Assembly: GCF_001544915.2 (NCBI RefSeq) | Contig: NZ_FCOE02000033.1 | Span: 1-64,000, forward strand | Source: Caballeronia pedi | GTDB taxonomy: Bacteria; Pseudomonadota; Gammaproteobacteria; Burkholderiales; Burkholderiaceae | Length of the DNA stretch: 64,000 nt | Direction: 5' to 3' | Part shown: positions 1 through 8,557 of the stretch, piece by piece | Layout: every line of letters starts with the position of its first letter | How positions within the stretch are numbered: the first letter of the stretch is position 1 | Notes under the pieces: model-generated | Told to the model about the DNA's origin: nothing | What the model saw: only the letters and a program-made list of their open reading frames with translations | Database searches by the model: none | Position numbers and translations under genes: made by a program

Positions 1-348
1 ATCGTGTCGGGTGGTCGCGGTCTGGGCAGCGGCGAGAACTACACGAAGACGCTGGAGCCGCTCGCGGACAAGCTCAATGCGGCGCTGGGCGCATCGCGCG
101 CGGCGGTCGACGCGGGTTATGTTCCGAACGACTATCAAGTCGGTCAAACCGGCAAGATCGTCGCGCCGCAACTGTACGTGGCAGTCGGCATCTCGGGCGC
201 GATTCAGCATCTGGCCGGCATGAAGGACTCGAAGGTCATCGTCGCGATCAACAAGGATCCCGAAGCGCCGATCTTCAGCGTGGCGGACTACGGTCTCGTC
301 GGCGATCTGTTCGCGGTCGTGCCGGAACTGGTGAAAGAGCTCGGTTGA
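1..348 (+). CDS. etfA: Electron transfer flavoprotein alpha subunit, 3' part
   Basis: The gene is cut by the left edge; the open frame continues to base 1 and about 115 C-terminal residues are present. The fragment has the ETF-alpha FAD-binding signature (SGGRGLGSGENY near its start, then GQTGKIVAPQLYVAVGISGA and VAINKDPEAPIF). EtfA with EtfB passes electrons from acyl-CoA dehydrogenases to ETF-ubiquinone oxidoreductase in the cytoplasm. An acyl-CoA dehydrogenase follows, which fits this role, although a terminator separates the two genes. etfB presumably lies just upstream, outside the window. Confidence 0.95.
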   Translation: MVSGGRGLGSGENYTKTLEPLADKLNAALGASRAAVDAGYVPNDYQVGQTGKIVAPQLYVAVGISGAIQHLAGMKDSKVIVAINKDPEAPIFSVADYGLVGDLFAVVPELVKELG

Positions 349-390
349 ACCGGGCCGTGTGAGTCGAACACTCGCCACAAACAATAAGAA

Positions 391-421
391 AGGGCGCGAC
401 AGATGTTGCGCCCTTTTTTTG
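391..421 (+). terminator. Intrinsic terminator after etfA
   Basis: GGGCGC (392-397) pairs with GCGCCC (408-413) around an 10-base loop and is followed by a run of T. It ends the etf transcript before the acyl-CoA dehydrogenase gene. Confidence 0.85.
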
Positions 422-455
422 CACCGGAATATCTGAAAAGGGAGGAGACAGGACG

Positions 456-2246
456 ATGAGCTACAGCGCCCCGGTCAAGGACATGCTGTTCGTGGTGAAG
501 GAACTGGCGGATATCGACAGCATCGCCGCGCTGCCCGGTTACGAGGACGCGGGCTTCGATACGGCGCAGGCCGTCGTCGAGGAAGCCGCGCGCTTTTGCG
601 GCGAAGTGATCGCGCCGCTGAATGTGGCGGGCGACCGCAATCCGAGCGCGTGGGCGAACGGCGAAGTCACGACGACGCCCGGCTTCAAGGACGCGTTCCG
701 TCAGTTCGCGGAAGGCGGCTGGCAAGGCGTCGTGCATCCGGCGGACTTCGGCGGTCAGGGCTTGCCGAAACTCATCGCGACGCCGTGCATCGAAGCGCTC
801 AACGCGGCGAATCTCTCTTTCGCGCTGTGTCCGCTGCTCACCGACGGCGCGATCGAGGCGCTCCTCACCGCCGGCAGCGACGAGCAGAAGGCGCGCTATC
901 TGCCCAAGTTCATTTCCGGCGAGTGGACCGGCACGATGAATCTTACCGAGCCGCAGGCGGGCTCCGATCTCGCGCAGGTGCGCACGCGCGCCGAGCCGCA
1001 GGGCGATGGCAGCTACAAGGTGTTCGGCACGAAGATTTTCATCACCTACGGCGAGCACGACATGGCGAAGAACATCGTGCATCTCGTGCTCGCGCGCACG
1101 CCCGACGCGCCCGAAGGCGTCAAAGGCATCTCGCTCTTTCTCGTGCCGAAGTTCCTCGTCAACGACGACGGCTCGCTCGGCGCGCGCAACGACGTGCATT
1201 GCGTGTCGATCGAGCACAAGCTGGGCATCAAGGCGAGCCCGACGGCCGTGCTGCAATACGGCGATCATGGCGGCGCGATCGGCTATCTGATCGGCGAGGA
1301 GAATCGCGGGCTCGAATACATGTTCATCATGATGAACGCGGCGCGCTTCGCCGTGGGCATGCAGGGCGTCGCGATTGCCGAGCGTGCGTATCAGCAGGCC
1401 GTCGCGTATGCGAAGGAGCGCGTGCAAAGCCGCCCCGTCGATGGCAGCGCGAAGGAACCGGTCACGATCATCCATCATCCCGACGTGCGCCGTATGCTCT
1501 CGACGATGCGCGCCTACACCGAAGGCGCTCGCGCGCTCGCGTATGTCGCGGCGGCGCACAGCGACTTCGCGCACGGCCATGCGGACGCGGATGCTCGCAA
1601 GAGCCATCAGGCGATCTACGAATACCTCGTGCCGATCGTGAAGGGCTTCAGCACGGAGATGTCTGTCGATGTCGCGAGTCTTGGCGTGCAAGTGCATGGC
1701 GGCATGGGCTTCATCGAAGAAACGGGCGCAGCGCAGCATTATCGCGATGCGCGCATCCTCCCGATTTACGAAGGCACGACCGCGATCCAGGCAAACGATC
1801 TCGTCGGCCGCAAGACGGTGCGCGACGGCGGTGCAGCGGCGCAGGCGCTGCTCGCGCAAATCGATCAGACCATCGCAGCGCTCGCCGATGTGGACGGTCA
1901 GCCGTTCAGGTCGATGCATCGGCATTTGAGTGCCGGAAGCCTGTCGCTCGCGCGCGCGATCGAATTCATCGTCGCGAAGTTCAGGAGCGATCCGAACGCG
2001 GTGTTCGCGGGCAGCGTGCCGTATCTGCGGCTCGCGGGCATCGTGTTGTCGGGTTGGCAGATGGCGCGCGCGATGCTCGTCGCGCACGCCAAACGCGCGG
2101 AAGACGAGCGTTTCCATTCAGCGAAGATCGCGACGGCGCAATTCTTCGCGGAGCACATTCTGCCTCATGCGCCGGGGATCGAGGCATCGATCATCAGCGC
2201 GAACGGCAGGGAAGGCGTGCTCGCGCTGAGCGAAGACCAGTTCTGA
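456..2246 (+). CDS. Acyl-CoA dehydrogenase with C-terminal extension
   Basis: This 596-residue FAD enzyme belongs to the long acyl-CoA dehydrogenase class. Residues about 35-440 form the N-terminal, middle and C-terminal dehydrogenase domains. EPQAGSDL near 165 and GTKIFITYGEHD belong to the FAD/substrate region, and YEGTTAIQ near 437 holds the conserved acidic region of the family. About 130 further residues match the extra C-terminal domain of long members. It would oxidise an acyl-CoA to the 2-enoyl-CoA and pass electrons to ETF, whose alpha subunit is encoded next door. A GGGAGGAG ribosome site precedes the ATG. Chain-length preference cannot be read from sequence. Confidence 0.93.
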   Translation: MSYSAPVKDMLFVVKELADIDSIAALPGYEDAGFDTAQAVVEEAARFCGEVIAPLNVAGDRNPSAWANGEVTTTPGFKDAFRQFAEGGWQGVVHPADFGGQGLPKLIATPCIEALNAANLSFALCPLLTDGAIEALLTAGSDEQKARYLPKFISGEWTGTMNLTEPQAGSDLAQVRTRAEPQGDGSYKVFGTKIFITYGEHDMAKNIVHLVLARTPDAPEGVKGISLFLVPKFLVNDDGSLGARNDVHCVSIEHKLGIKASPTAVLQYGDHGGAIGYLIGEENRGLEYMFIMMNAARFAVGMQGVAIAERAYQQAVAYAKERVQSRPVDGSAKEPVTIIHHPDVRRMLSTMRAYTEGARALAYVAAAHSDFAHGHADADARKSHQAIYEYLVPIVKGFSTEMSVDVASLGVQVHGGMGFIEETGAAQHYRDARILPIYEGTTAIQANDLVGRKTVRDGGAAAQALLAQIDQTIAALADVDGQPFRSMHRHLSAGSLSLARAIEFIVAKFRSDPNAVFAGSVPYLRLAGIVLSGWQMARAMLVAHAKRAEDERFHSAKIATAQFFAEHILPHAPGIEASIISANGREGVLALSEDQF

Positions 2247-2250
2247 AAAA

Positions 2251-2277
2251 ACAAAGGCGCCGCAAGGCGCCTTTGTC
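2251..2277. terminator. Bidirectional terminator between convergent genes
   Basis: CAAAGGCGCC and GGCGCCTTTG form a perfect stem around GCAA, between the convergent ends of the acyl-CoA dehydrogenase gene and dadA. The flanking A and T runs suit termination from either side. Confidence 0.8.
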
Positions 2278-2296
2278 ATTCATGCGATAGCGGGAA

Positions 2297-3589
2297 TCAC
2301 GCGTTCGCGTATCCCGGACGCGTCTGCACGCCGACATCGCCAGAGTAGCGATGCACCGACAGATCGTCCGAACGGATCGCGGGCTGCTTGCCCGACATCA
2401 AATCCGCCAGCAACTGGCCGGAGCCGCACGACATCGTCCAGCCGAGCGTACCGTGGCCGGTGTTCAGAAACAGGTTCGGCACACGAGTGCGGCCGACGAT
2501 CGGCGTGCCGTCCGGCGTCATCGGACGCAGGCCGGTCCAGAACGTGGCGCTCGCGGTATCGCCGCCGCCGGGGAACAGATCGTTCACGCACATTTCGAGC
2601 GTTTCGCGGCGAGCCTGCTTCAGCTTCCTGTCGTAGCCGACGATTTCCGCCATGCCACCCACACGGATGCGGTCGTCGAAACGCGTGATCGCGATCTTGT
2701 AGGTTTCGTCGAGCACGGTCGAGACCGGCGCGCGGTTCGCATCGACGATAGGCGCGGTGATCGAATAACCCTTCAGCGGATAAACCGGAATCTTGACCAG
2801 ATCGCCGAGCAGCTTCGGCGAATACGAACCCAGCGCGACGACGTACGAGTCCGCCGTCACCAGTTCCTTGCCGCACTGGACACCGGCGATGCGGCCGTTG
2901 CTGACGGCGAGCGCGTCGATTGGCGTGTTGTAGCGGAACTTGACGCCGAGCGCTTCGGCCATCGCGGCGAGGCGCGTAGTGAACATCTGGCAGTCGCCGG
3001 TTTCATCGTTCGGCAGACGCAGGCCGCCCGTCAGCTTGTGCGCGACGGCAGCGAGCGCCGGTTCGGCCTTCTTGAGTTCATCGGCGGTGAGCAGTTCGAA
3101 CGGGACGTTGGCGTCCTTGAGCACGGCGATGTCCTTGCCCGCGCCATCGAATTGCTGTTGCGTGCGGAACAGTTGCAGCGTGCCGCCCGTGCGGCCTTCG
3201 TAGTGGATGCCGGTGTCGGCGCGCAAAGCCTGCAGGCAGTCGCGGCTGTACTCGGCGAGACGAACCATGCGGCCCTTGTTCACCGTGTAGCGGTCCTGCG
3301 TGCAGTTGCGCAGCATCTGCCACATCCATTGCAGCTGGTTCATCGTGCCGTCCAGACGGATGGCGAGCGGCGCGTGCTTTTCGAACATCCACTTCACGGC
3401 CTTGAGCGGAACGCCCGGCGCGGCCCACGGCGATGCATAGCCCGGGGAGATCTGTCCTGCATTGGCGAAACTCGTTTCGAGGGCGGGGCCCGCTTCGCGG
3501 TCGATGACCGTGACTTCGTGGCCGGCGCGAGCGAGGTAATACGCGCTGGTCACGCCGACGACGCCGCTTCCGAGAATAACGATTCGCAT
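2297..3589 (-). CDS. dadA: D-amino acid dehydrogenase (FAD)
   Basis: The 430-residue protein is close to the length of DadA. It starts with a Rossmann FAD motif (residues 3-16, LGSGVVGV with Gly7, Gly9 and Gly12) and ends with the GHGTLGWTMSCGSG flavin motif typical of DadA. DadA oxidatively deaminates D-amino acids, mainly D-alanine, at the inner membrane and feeds electrons to the respiratory chain. The adjacent divergent Lrp/AsnC gene recalls the Pseudomonas dadR-dadA arrangement, so regulation by that neighbour is likely (inference). No alanine racemase gene is adjacent. Confidence 0.95.
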   Translation of the reverse strand: MRIVILGSGVVGVTSAYYLARAGHEVTVIDREAGPALETSFANAGQISPGYASPWAAPGVPLKAVKWMFEKHAPLAIRLDGTMNQLQWMWQMLRNCTQDRYTVNKGRMVRLAEYSRDCLQALRADTGIHYEGRTGGTLQLFRTQQQFDGAGKDIAVLKDANVPFELLTADELKKAEPALAAVAHKLTGGLRLPNDETGDCQMFTTRLAAMAEALGVKFRYNTPIDALAVSNGRIAGVQCGKELVTADSYVVALGSYSPKLLGDLVKIPVYPLKGYSITAPIVDANRAPVSTVLDETYKIAITRFDDRIRVGGMAEIVGYDRKLKQARRETLEMCVNDLFPGGGDTASATFWTGLRPMTPDGTPIVGRTRVPNLFLNTGHGTLGWTMSCGSGQLLADLMSGKQPAIRSDDLSVHRYSGDVGVQTRPGYANA

Positions 3590-3741
3590 GTGATCTCCAT
3601 CCAGATTCGATGAAACTTCCGAACGCGCGTACGTAAAGGTGATCGACGCGGCAAACTGAAGCTCGTATAGTGTTATCGACTATGGTATGGACTTCGAGGC
3701 AGTTTTAGTTATTGTATTTAATGGATTTTCAGGAAAAACTC

Positions 3742-4230
3742 ATGCGAACGCAGCGAAATCCGGTCCGCACGCTCGACAAGCTCGACCACAAGATTCTGAA
3801 CATCCTTCAGGAAGACGGCCGCGTCGCAATGAAAGATCTGGCCGAGCGCGTCGGTCTGTCGGTTACGCCTTGCATCGAGCGGGTGAAACGGATGGAGCGT
3901 GATGGCGTCATCATGGGTTACTACGCGCGCGTGAACCCGACCGAACTGGGCGCCGCGCTGCTCGTGTTCGTCGAAATCACACTCGATCACAAGAGCGGCA
4001 ACATGTTCGAACAATTCCGCCGCGAAGTGCAGAAGATCCCGGAAGTGCTCGAATGTCACCTCGTCTCGGGCGACTTCGACTATCTGATCAAGGCGCGCAT
4101 CGGCGAGATGGCGGATTATCGGAAGCTGCTCGGCGACATCCTGTTGCAGTTGCCGGGCGCGGTGCAGTCGAAGAGTTACGTGGTGATGGAGGAGATCAAG
4201 GAGACGCTGAAGATTCTCGTCGAGACGTGA
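3742..4230 (+). CDS. Lrp/AsnC family regulator, DadR-like
   Basis: From the ATG at 3742 this is a 162-residue protein with an N-terminal winged helix (about residues 10-60, LAERVGLSVTPCIERVKRM) and a C-terminal ligand-sensing domain. Starts at 3712 (TTG) and 3721 (ATG) are also open; 3742 was chosen for family length and the AGGA about eight bases upstream. Members bind amino acids and control their catabolism. The gene is divergent from dadA with a 150-base gap, so control of dadA in response to alanine is the simplest role. Whether it is a global Lrp or a local DadR cannot be settled here. Confidence 0.9.
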   Translation: MRTQRNPVRTLDKLDHKILNILQEDGRVAMKDLAERVGLSVTPCIERVKRMERDGVIMGYYARVNPTELGAALLVFVEITLDHKSGNMFEQFRREVQKIPEVLECHLVSGDFDYLIKARIGEMADYRKLLGDILLQLPGAVQSKSYVVMEEIKETLKILVET

Positions 4231-4254
4231 TTTTCTCCTTGCGGCGATGCGACG

Positions 4255-4276
4255 ATACTGTATATTTATACAGTAT
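4255..4276. promoter_or_regulatory. LexA (SOS) box
   Basis: Two perfectly complementary 10-base arms (ATACTGTATA and TATACAGTAT) flank a central TT, containing CTGT-N8-ACAG, the classic LexA operator. It lies 22 bases before the ATG of the radical SAM gene and just after the Lrp-family gene. Confidence 0.85.
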
Positions 4277-4297
4277 CAATCGTGGGATTCTGCCGCA

Positions 4298-5425
4298 ATG
4301 TCATCGCCCGATCGTGAGTTTCCCGTCGCGCCGCCCGCTCCGCTGAAGGGGCGCGGCGCGGTCACGAACATTCAGGGCCGCTACGAGAAAGACGACCGCG
4401 AACGCGTCGACGACGGCTGGTTGCATGATGCCGATCCAGAGGACGAAGGCATGCCGCCGTTACGCACTCAGGTGTTCGAAGAGCGCGCAAAAAGCATCCT
4501 GACGCGCAACAGCTCGCCGGACATTCCGTTCTCCGTTTCGCTCAATCCCTACCGCGGCTGTGAACACGGCTGCATCTATTGCTTTGCGCGTCCAACTCAC
4601 AGCTATCTCGGGCTCTCGCCGGGCCTCGATTTCGAAAGCCGCATTTACGCGAAGATCAACGCGTCCGAATTGCTCGCGCGCGAGCTGGCGAAGCCGAATT
4701 ACGAACCCGAGCCGATCGCGCTCGGCGTCAACACGGACGCCTATCAACCGGTCGAGCGCGATCTGCAACTCACGCGGCGTGTGATTCAGGTGCTGCACGA
4801 CTGCGGGCATCCGTTCGCGGCAATCACGAAGAGTTCGCTGATCGAACGCGATATCGACCTGCTGGCGCCGATGGCCGAACGCGGCCAGGTGATGGCGGCG
4901 ATCACCGTCACCACGCTCGACGCCGATATCGCGCGCACGCTCGAGCCACGCGCGGCGACGCCATCGCGACGCCTGCGCACGATCCGCACGCTCGCCGAGG
5001 CGGGCATTCCAGTGGGCGTGAGCATCGCACCGGTCATTCCGTTCGTGACGGAGCCGGACATGGAGCGTGTGCTGGAAGCGTGCGCCGAAGCGGGGGCGAC
5101 GAGCGCGAGCTACATCGTGCTGCGTCTGCCGTGGGAAGTCGCGCCGCTCTTCAAGGATTGGCTGGCAGCGCATTTTCCCGATCGCGCGGATCGCGTGATG
5201 AGCCGTGTGCGCGACATGCGCGGCGGCAAGGACTACGACTCGAATTTTTCGACGCGAATGAAAGGCGAGGGCCTGTGGGCCGACATGCTCAGGCAGCGCT
5301 TTCAGAAGGCGACGAAGCGCCTCGGCCTGAACGCGAGGCAGCGCGGCATTCTCGACATGTCCGAGTTTCAGCGGCCCGCGAAGCGAGCGGCGGGACCGTC
5401 CAGCCCGCAGCTCGATCTATTCTGA
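4298..5425 (+). CDS. PA0069-family radical SAM protein
   Basis: The 375-residue product has a radical SAM cluster motif with Cys88, Cys92 and Cys95 (CEHGCIYC), preceded by NPYRG and followed by FARPTHSYLG, as in the PA0069/Rv2578c family related to SplB-type enzymes. The frame is open 51 bases further upstream, but that would read through the LexA box, so the ATG at 4298 is preferred. The enzyme should cleave S-adenosylmethionine with a 4Fe-4S cluster; its substrate is unknown. The upstream SOS box suggests a DNA-damage function. Its 3' end faces the TM2 gene with almost no gap. Confidence 0.9.
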   Translation: MSSPDREFPVAPPAPLKGRGAVTNIQGRYEKDDRERVDDGWLHDADPEDEGMPPLRTQVFEERAKSILTRNSSPDIPFSVSLNPYRGCEHGCIYCFARPTHSYLGLSPGLDFESRIYAKINASELLARELAKPNYEPEPIALGVNTDAYQPVERDLQLTRRVIQVLHDCGHPFAAITKSSLIERDIDLLAPMAERGQVMAAITVTTLDADIARTLEPRAATPSRRLRTIRTLAEAGIPVGVSIAPVIPFVTEPDMERVLEACAEAGATSASYIVLRLPWEVAPLFKDWLAAHFPDRADRVMSRVRDMRGGKDYDSNFSTRMKGEGLWADMLRQRFQKATKRLGLNARQRGILDMSEFQRPAKRAAGPSSPQLDLF

Positions 5426-5429
5426 TGTT

Positions 5430-5933
5430 TTATTGCGACAGCGTTTTCGCCGCCTCGACCTGACTCTCGAAATACGTCTGGAACGTGAGCGCGAGACCGG
5501 TCATCAGCAGGAACGCGCCGAACAGCAGCGAAAATATCACGACGAAGATGACCGTCCAGCCGGAGCGGCTTTCGCGGCCGGTGTGCGCGTTGAACTGCGC
5601 GTCCCACTTCGCGTCCGGACGCAAGCCGTAGACGAGGGCCGACAGAAACGCGGCGAGCAGCGAGACCGCGCCAGGAAAAGCCAGCACCCAGCCGAGCATC
5701 GAGGTGCGCTCCGATTGCGCGAGCATCAGAAAGCCGAACGCGCCCAGAACGATGCCGACGATATGCGCCCAGCCGTACTTGTCGCGCATTCCATACAGAT
5801 AGAAGCGGTGCAGGCCGATCGAGCCGAACAGAAACGCGAGCGCGGCGGTCAGCGTTTTCGAGCGGAAGTACGGCGGAACCGGCTTGCCGGCCGGCTTCGG
5901 GCCGGATTGCGTGGCGACGGACGAGAAGGTCAT
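5430..5933 (-). CDS. TM2 domain membrane protein
   Basis: This 167-residue protein has a TM2-like segment (about residues 26-70, with GSIGLHRFYLYGMRDKYGW), two further hydrophobic stretches and a C-terminal membrane segment. The frame is open up to 6035, but those extra residues are Arg-rich and unlike the family, so the ATG at 5933 was taken, although no strong ribosome site precedes it. TM2 proteins are inner-membrane proteins of poorly defined function. It stands alone on the reverse strand between the radical SAM gene and the rpsP operon. Confidence 0.75.
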   Translation of the reverse strand: MTFSSVATQSGPKPAGKPVPPYFRSKTLTAALAFLFGSIGLHRFYLYGMRDKYGWAHIVGIVLGAFGFLMLAQSERTSMLGWVLAFPGAVSLLAAFLSALVYGLRPDAKWDAQFNAHTGRESRSGWTVIFVVIFSLLFGAFLLMTGLALTFQTYFESQVEAAKTLSQ

Positions 5934-6113
5934 CAGCGAAAGCGGTGGTGGAAAGAGGCGAGCGGCTTGAGGCCGACAACGGTCTGCCATTTTACGCCGA
6001 TGACCCGCCGCGCCACCAATGCTACGTTGCCGCATCGGCGTGATTTCCGGTATCCGCGATTGCCGCGAATCGGTAGCGAACAGCGCCTCGCATCCAAAAA
6101 ATGCGTTAAGTGT

Positions 6114-6142
6114 TTGTTCGAGCTTCTGATTACAGCTATAAT
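6114..6142 (+). promoter_or_regulatory. Sigma-70 promoter of the rpsP operon
   Basis: TTGTTC (6114-6119) and TATAAT (6137-6142) are 17 bases apart, 45 bases before the rpsP ATG. Confidence 0.7.
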
Positions 6143-6187
6143 CGCCTGTTCTCGTTGTTCCGAACCCCGGTTTTCAAGGATTTCAGC

Positions 6188-6442
6188 ATGGTCATCATCC
6201 GCTTGGCTCGTGGCGGCTCGAAGAAGCGCCCTTTCTACAACATCGTTGCAACCGACTCGCGTAGCCGCCGTGACGGCCGCTTCATCGAGCGCGTGGGTTT
6301 TTACAACCCGGTCGCGACCAAAGGCGAATCGCTGCGCATCGCTCAGGATCGCCTGACGTACTGGCAAGGCGTTGGCGCGCAACTGTCGCCGACCGTCGAG
6401 CGCCTCGTCAAGCAAGCGCAGCAAGCCCAGCCGGCTGCTTAA
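6188..6442 (+). CDS. rpsP: 30S ribosomal protein bS16
   Basis: This 84-residue protein opens with MVIIRLARGGSKKRPFYNIV, the bS16 signature. The frame is open 26 codons further upstream, but the ATG at 6188 follows an AAGGA ribosome site and gives the normal length. It is the first gene of the rpsP-rimM-trmD-rplS operon. bS16 binds 16S rRNA early in small-subunit assembly. Confidence 0.97.
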   Translation: MVIIRLARGGSKKRPFYNIVATDSRSRRDGRFIERVGFYNPVATKGESLRIAQDRLTYWQGVGAQLSPTVERLVKQAQQAQPAA

Positions 6443-6493
6443 GCTCGCTGCGTAGCTGTAACAACCGCTCGAAGCCTGCCCAAAGGTTCGCCG

Positions 6494-7192
6494 ATGCCCG
6501 TACGCGATTCGGAAAACGTCGGCCGACCGAAGCCGGGGCAAGATGAAGGTGCCGCCACGTTTGGCGCGTTTGTCCGCAAGCCGGGCGCGCGCCGCGTGGC
6601 TGCTGACGTTTCGAGCGCGCCGGAAAGCGCAATCGAGCCGGTCGACGCTCTGCCGGAAGACGCCGTCGAAGTCGGTTTCATTGCCGATGCCTACGGTCTC
6701 AAAGGCTGGGTCAAGATCGTCCCGCACGCGAACGGCAAGCAGGGCGGCGACGCGCTGTTGAGCGCGAAACGCTGGTGGCTCGTCAAGGGCCGCGAACTCA
6801 AGACCGCGCGCTGTCTGCAGTCGAAAGTACATGCCGATACCATCGTCGCGCGCTTGGCCGGCTGTGACGACCGCGACACGGCGCTTGCGCTGAAGGGCCA
6901 CACGGTGAACATCACGCGCAGTGATTTCCCGAAGCTCGACAGCGAAGACGAATTTTACTGGGTCGATCTGATCGGCCTGGATGTCGAAAACGAAGCGGGC
7001 GTGGCCTTGGGCCGCGTCGCGGATCTGATCGACAACGGCGCGCATTCCATCCTGCGGATCGAGTATCCGGAGACCGACAAGGATGGCAAGGCCGTCACCG
7101 GCGAGCGGCTGATTCCGTTCGTCGGCGTATATGTAAAGACGGTGGACCGGGCGGCGAAACGTATCGTCGTCGACTGGGACGCTGACTATTGA
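6494..7192 (+). CDS. rimM: Ribosome maturation factor RimM
   Basis: The 232-residue product has a RimM N-terminal barrel (VEVGFIADAYGLKGWVKI from about residue 57) and a C-terminal PRC-type barrel (EDEFYWVDLIGLDVENEAG...RLIPFV). It aids maturation of the 16S rRNA head and binds uS19. About 55 residues precede the conserved domain, so it is longer than the ~180-residue E. coli protein. The extension is polar with no recognised motif; it could be real or reflect a start further in, but no better ATG is obvious. It lies between rpsP and trmD, as expected. Confidence 0.95.
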   Translation: MPVRDSENVGRPKPGQDEGAATFGAFVRKPGARRVAADVSSAPESAIEPVDALPEDAVEVGFIADAYGLKGWVKIVPHANGKQGGDALLSAKRWWLVKGRELKTARCLQSKVHADTIVARLAGCDDRDTALALKGHTVNITRSDFPKLDSEDEFYWVDLIGLDVENEAGVALGRVADLIDNGAHSILRIEYPETDKDGKAVTGERLIPFVGVYVKTVDRAAKRIVVDWDADY

Positions 7193-7217
7193 ACATTGGC
7201 ACGTTACGGAGAGAGCG

Positions 7218-7988
7218 ATGCAGTTCGATGTCGTGACGCTCTTTCCCGAAATGTTTCGCGCGCTGACCGACTGGGGTATCACCAGCCGGGCGGTAAAGCA
7301 GGAGCGGTTCGGTCTGCGCACGTGGAATCCGCGCGATTTCACCACGGACAACTACCGCACCATCGATGATCGTCCATACGGCGGCGGCCCCGGCATGGTC
7401 ATGCTGGCGCGTCCGCTGGAAGACGCGATTCACGCGGCGAAGACTGCGCAGCGCGAGCAGGGCATCGCGTCCACGCGTGTGGTGATGATGTCGCCACAAG
7501 GCGCGCGGCTGGACCACGATCGCGTGATGCGGTTCGCGCAGGAACCCGGTCTCGTGCTGCTGTGCGGCCGTTACGAAGCGATCGACCAGCGTCTGATCGA
7601 CCGCGAAGTGGACGAAGAAGTGAGCCTCGGCGACTTCGTTCTGTCCGGCGGAGAACTCCCCGCGATGGCCTTGATGGACGCCGTCGTGCGCCAGTTGCCC
7701 GGCGTGCTGAACGACGCGCAATCGGCGGTGCAGGACAGTTTCGTCGACGTACTGCTCGATTGTCCGCACTACACGCGGCCGGAAGAGTATGAAGGCGTGC
7801 GCGTTCCCGATGTGCTGCTCGGCGGCCATCACAAGGAAATCGACGCCTGGCGCAGACGCGAAGCATTGCGCAACACATTCAACAAGCGGCCCGATCTGAT
7901 CGCGCGGGCGCGCGGAAGCAAGATGTTGAGCCGTGCCGACGAGGCGTGGCTCGCAGAACTCGCGAAGGGCGCGTCGAAATCTGCATAG
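7218..7988 (+). CDS. trmD: tRNA (guanine37-N1)-methyltransferase
   Basis: The 256-residue protein starts MQFDVVTLFPEMF and has the trefoil-knot SAM site (PYGGGPGMVM, LCGRYEAIDQR, SLGDFVLSGGELPAM) and the PDVLLGGHH motif of TrmD. It methylates G37 next to the anticodon and prevents +1 frameshifting. A GGAGAGAG ribosome site precedes the ATG. It is the third gene of the conserved rpsP operon. Confidence 0.97.
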   Translation: MQFDVVTLFPEMFRALTDWGITSRAVKQERFGLRTWNPRDFTTDNYRTIDDRPYGGGPGMVMLARPLEDAIHAAKTAQREQGIASTRVVMMSPQGARLDHDRVMRFAQEPGLVLLCGRYEAIDQRLIDREVDEEVSLGDFVLSGGELPAMALMDAVVRQLPGVLNDAQSAVQDSFVDVLLDCPHYTRPEEYEGVRVPDVLLGGHHKEIDAWRRREALRNTFNKRPDLIARARGSKMLSRADEAWLAELAKGASKSA

Positions 7989-8113
7989 ATTTCGGACGGA
8001 CGAGCGGGAAAATGGGGGCGTCGAGTCAGATCGGCGCCTGAAGCAAACCCATCCTCTACCGGGGCCTTCATCCAGGGCACACAACTCCGGCAAGATGGCA
8101 CAAGGAGTCAGTA

Positions 8114-8500
8114 ATGAATCTGATTGAGCAACTCGAGAAGGAAGAGATCGCACGCGTTCTGGGCGAGAAGAGCATCCCCGACTTCGCGCCGGGCGATACC
8201 GTCGTCGTCAACGTGAACGTGGTCGAAGGCACGCGTAAGCGTGTCCAGGCTTACGAAGGCGTCGTCATTGCGAAGCGCAACCGTGGCCTGAACTCGAACT
8301 TCATCGTCCGCAAGATTTCGTCGGGCGAAGGCGTCGAGCGTACGTTCCAGACCTACTCGCCGCTGCTCGCGAGCATCGTCGTGAAGCGCCGTGGCGATGT
8401 TCGCCGCGCTAAGCTCTACTACCTGCGCGAGCGTTCGGGCAAGTCGGCTCGAATCAAGGAAAAGCTGGTGTTCAAGGACAAGTCTGCTTCGGCAGAGTAA
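8114..8500 (+). CDS. rplS: 50S ribosomal protein bL19
   Basis: This 128-residue protein carries the bL19 core (PGDTVVVNVNVVEGTRKRVQ, GVERTFQTYSPL, RRAKLYYLRERSGKSARI). It sits at the subunit interface of the ribosome. AAGGAGT precedes the ATG. The 125-base gap after trmD is larger than the other gaps in this operon, and a terminator follows the gene. Confidence 0.97.
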   Translation: MNLIEQLEKEEIARVLGEKSIPDFAPGDTVVVNVNVVEGTRKRVQAYEGVVIAKRNRGLNSNFIVRKISSGEGVERTFQTYSPLLASIVVKRRGDVRRAKLYYLRERSGKSARIKEKLVFKDKSASAE

Positions 8501-8522
8501 GTCCCGGCCAGACGCAGTACGG

Positions 8523-8550
8523 AAAAAGCACCCCTTGCGGGTGCTTTTTT
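8523..8550 (+). terminator. Terminator of the rpsP-rplS operon
   Basis: AAAGCACCC pairs with GGGTGCTTT around CTTGC, followed by a T run. Confidence 0.88.
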
Positions 8551-8557
8551 CTTTGGT

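Noticed and set aside
288..2117. 609-codon reverse-strand open frame opposite the acyl-CoA dehydrogenase gene
   Set aside because: It is antisense to a clear enzyme gene; its Arg/His-rich, repetitive composition is the usual product of high-GC codon bias on the opposite strand.
4247..4297. Upstream extension of the radical SAM protein
   Set aside because: It would translate through the LexA box and is not needed for the family length.
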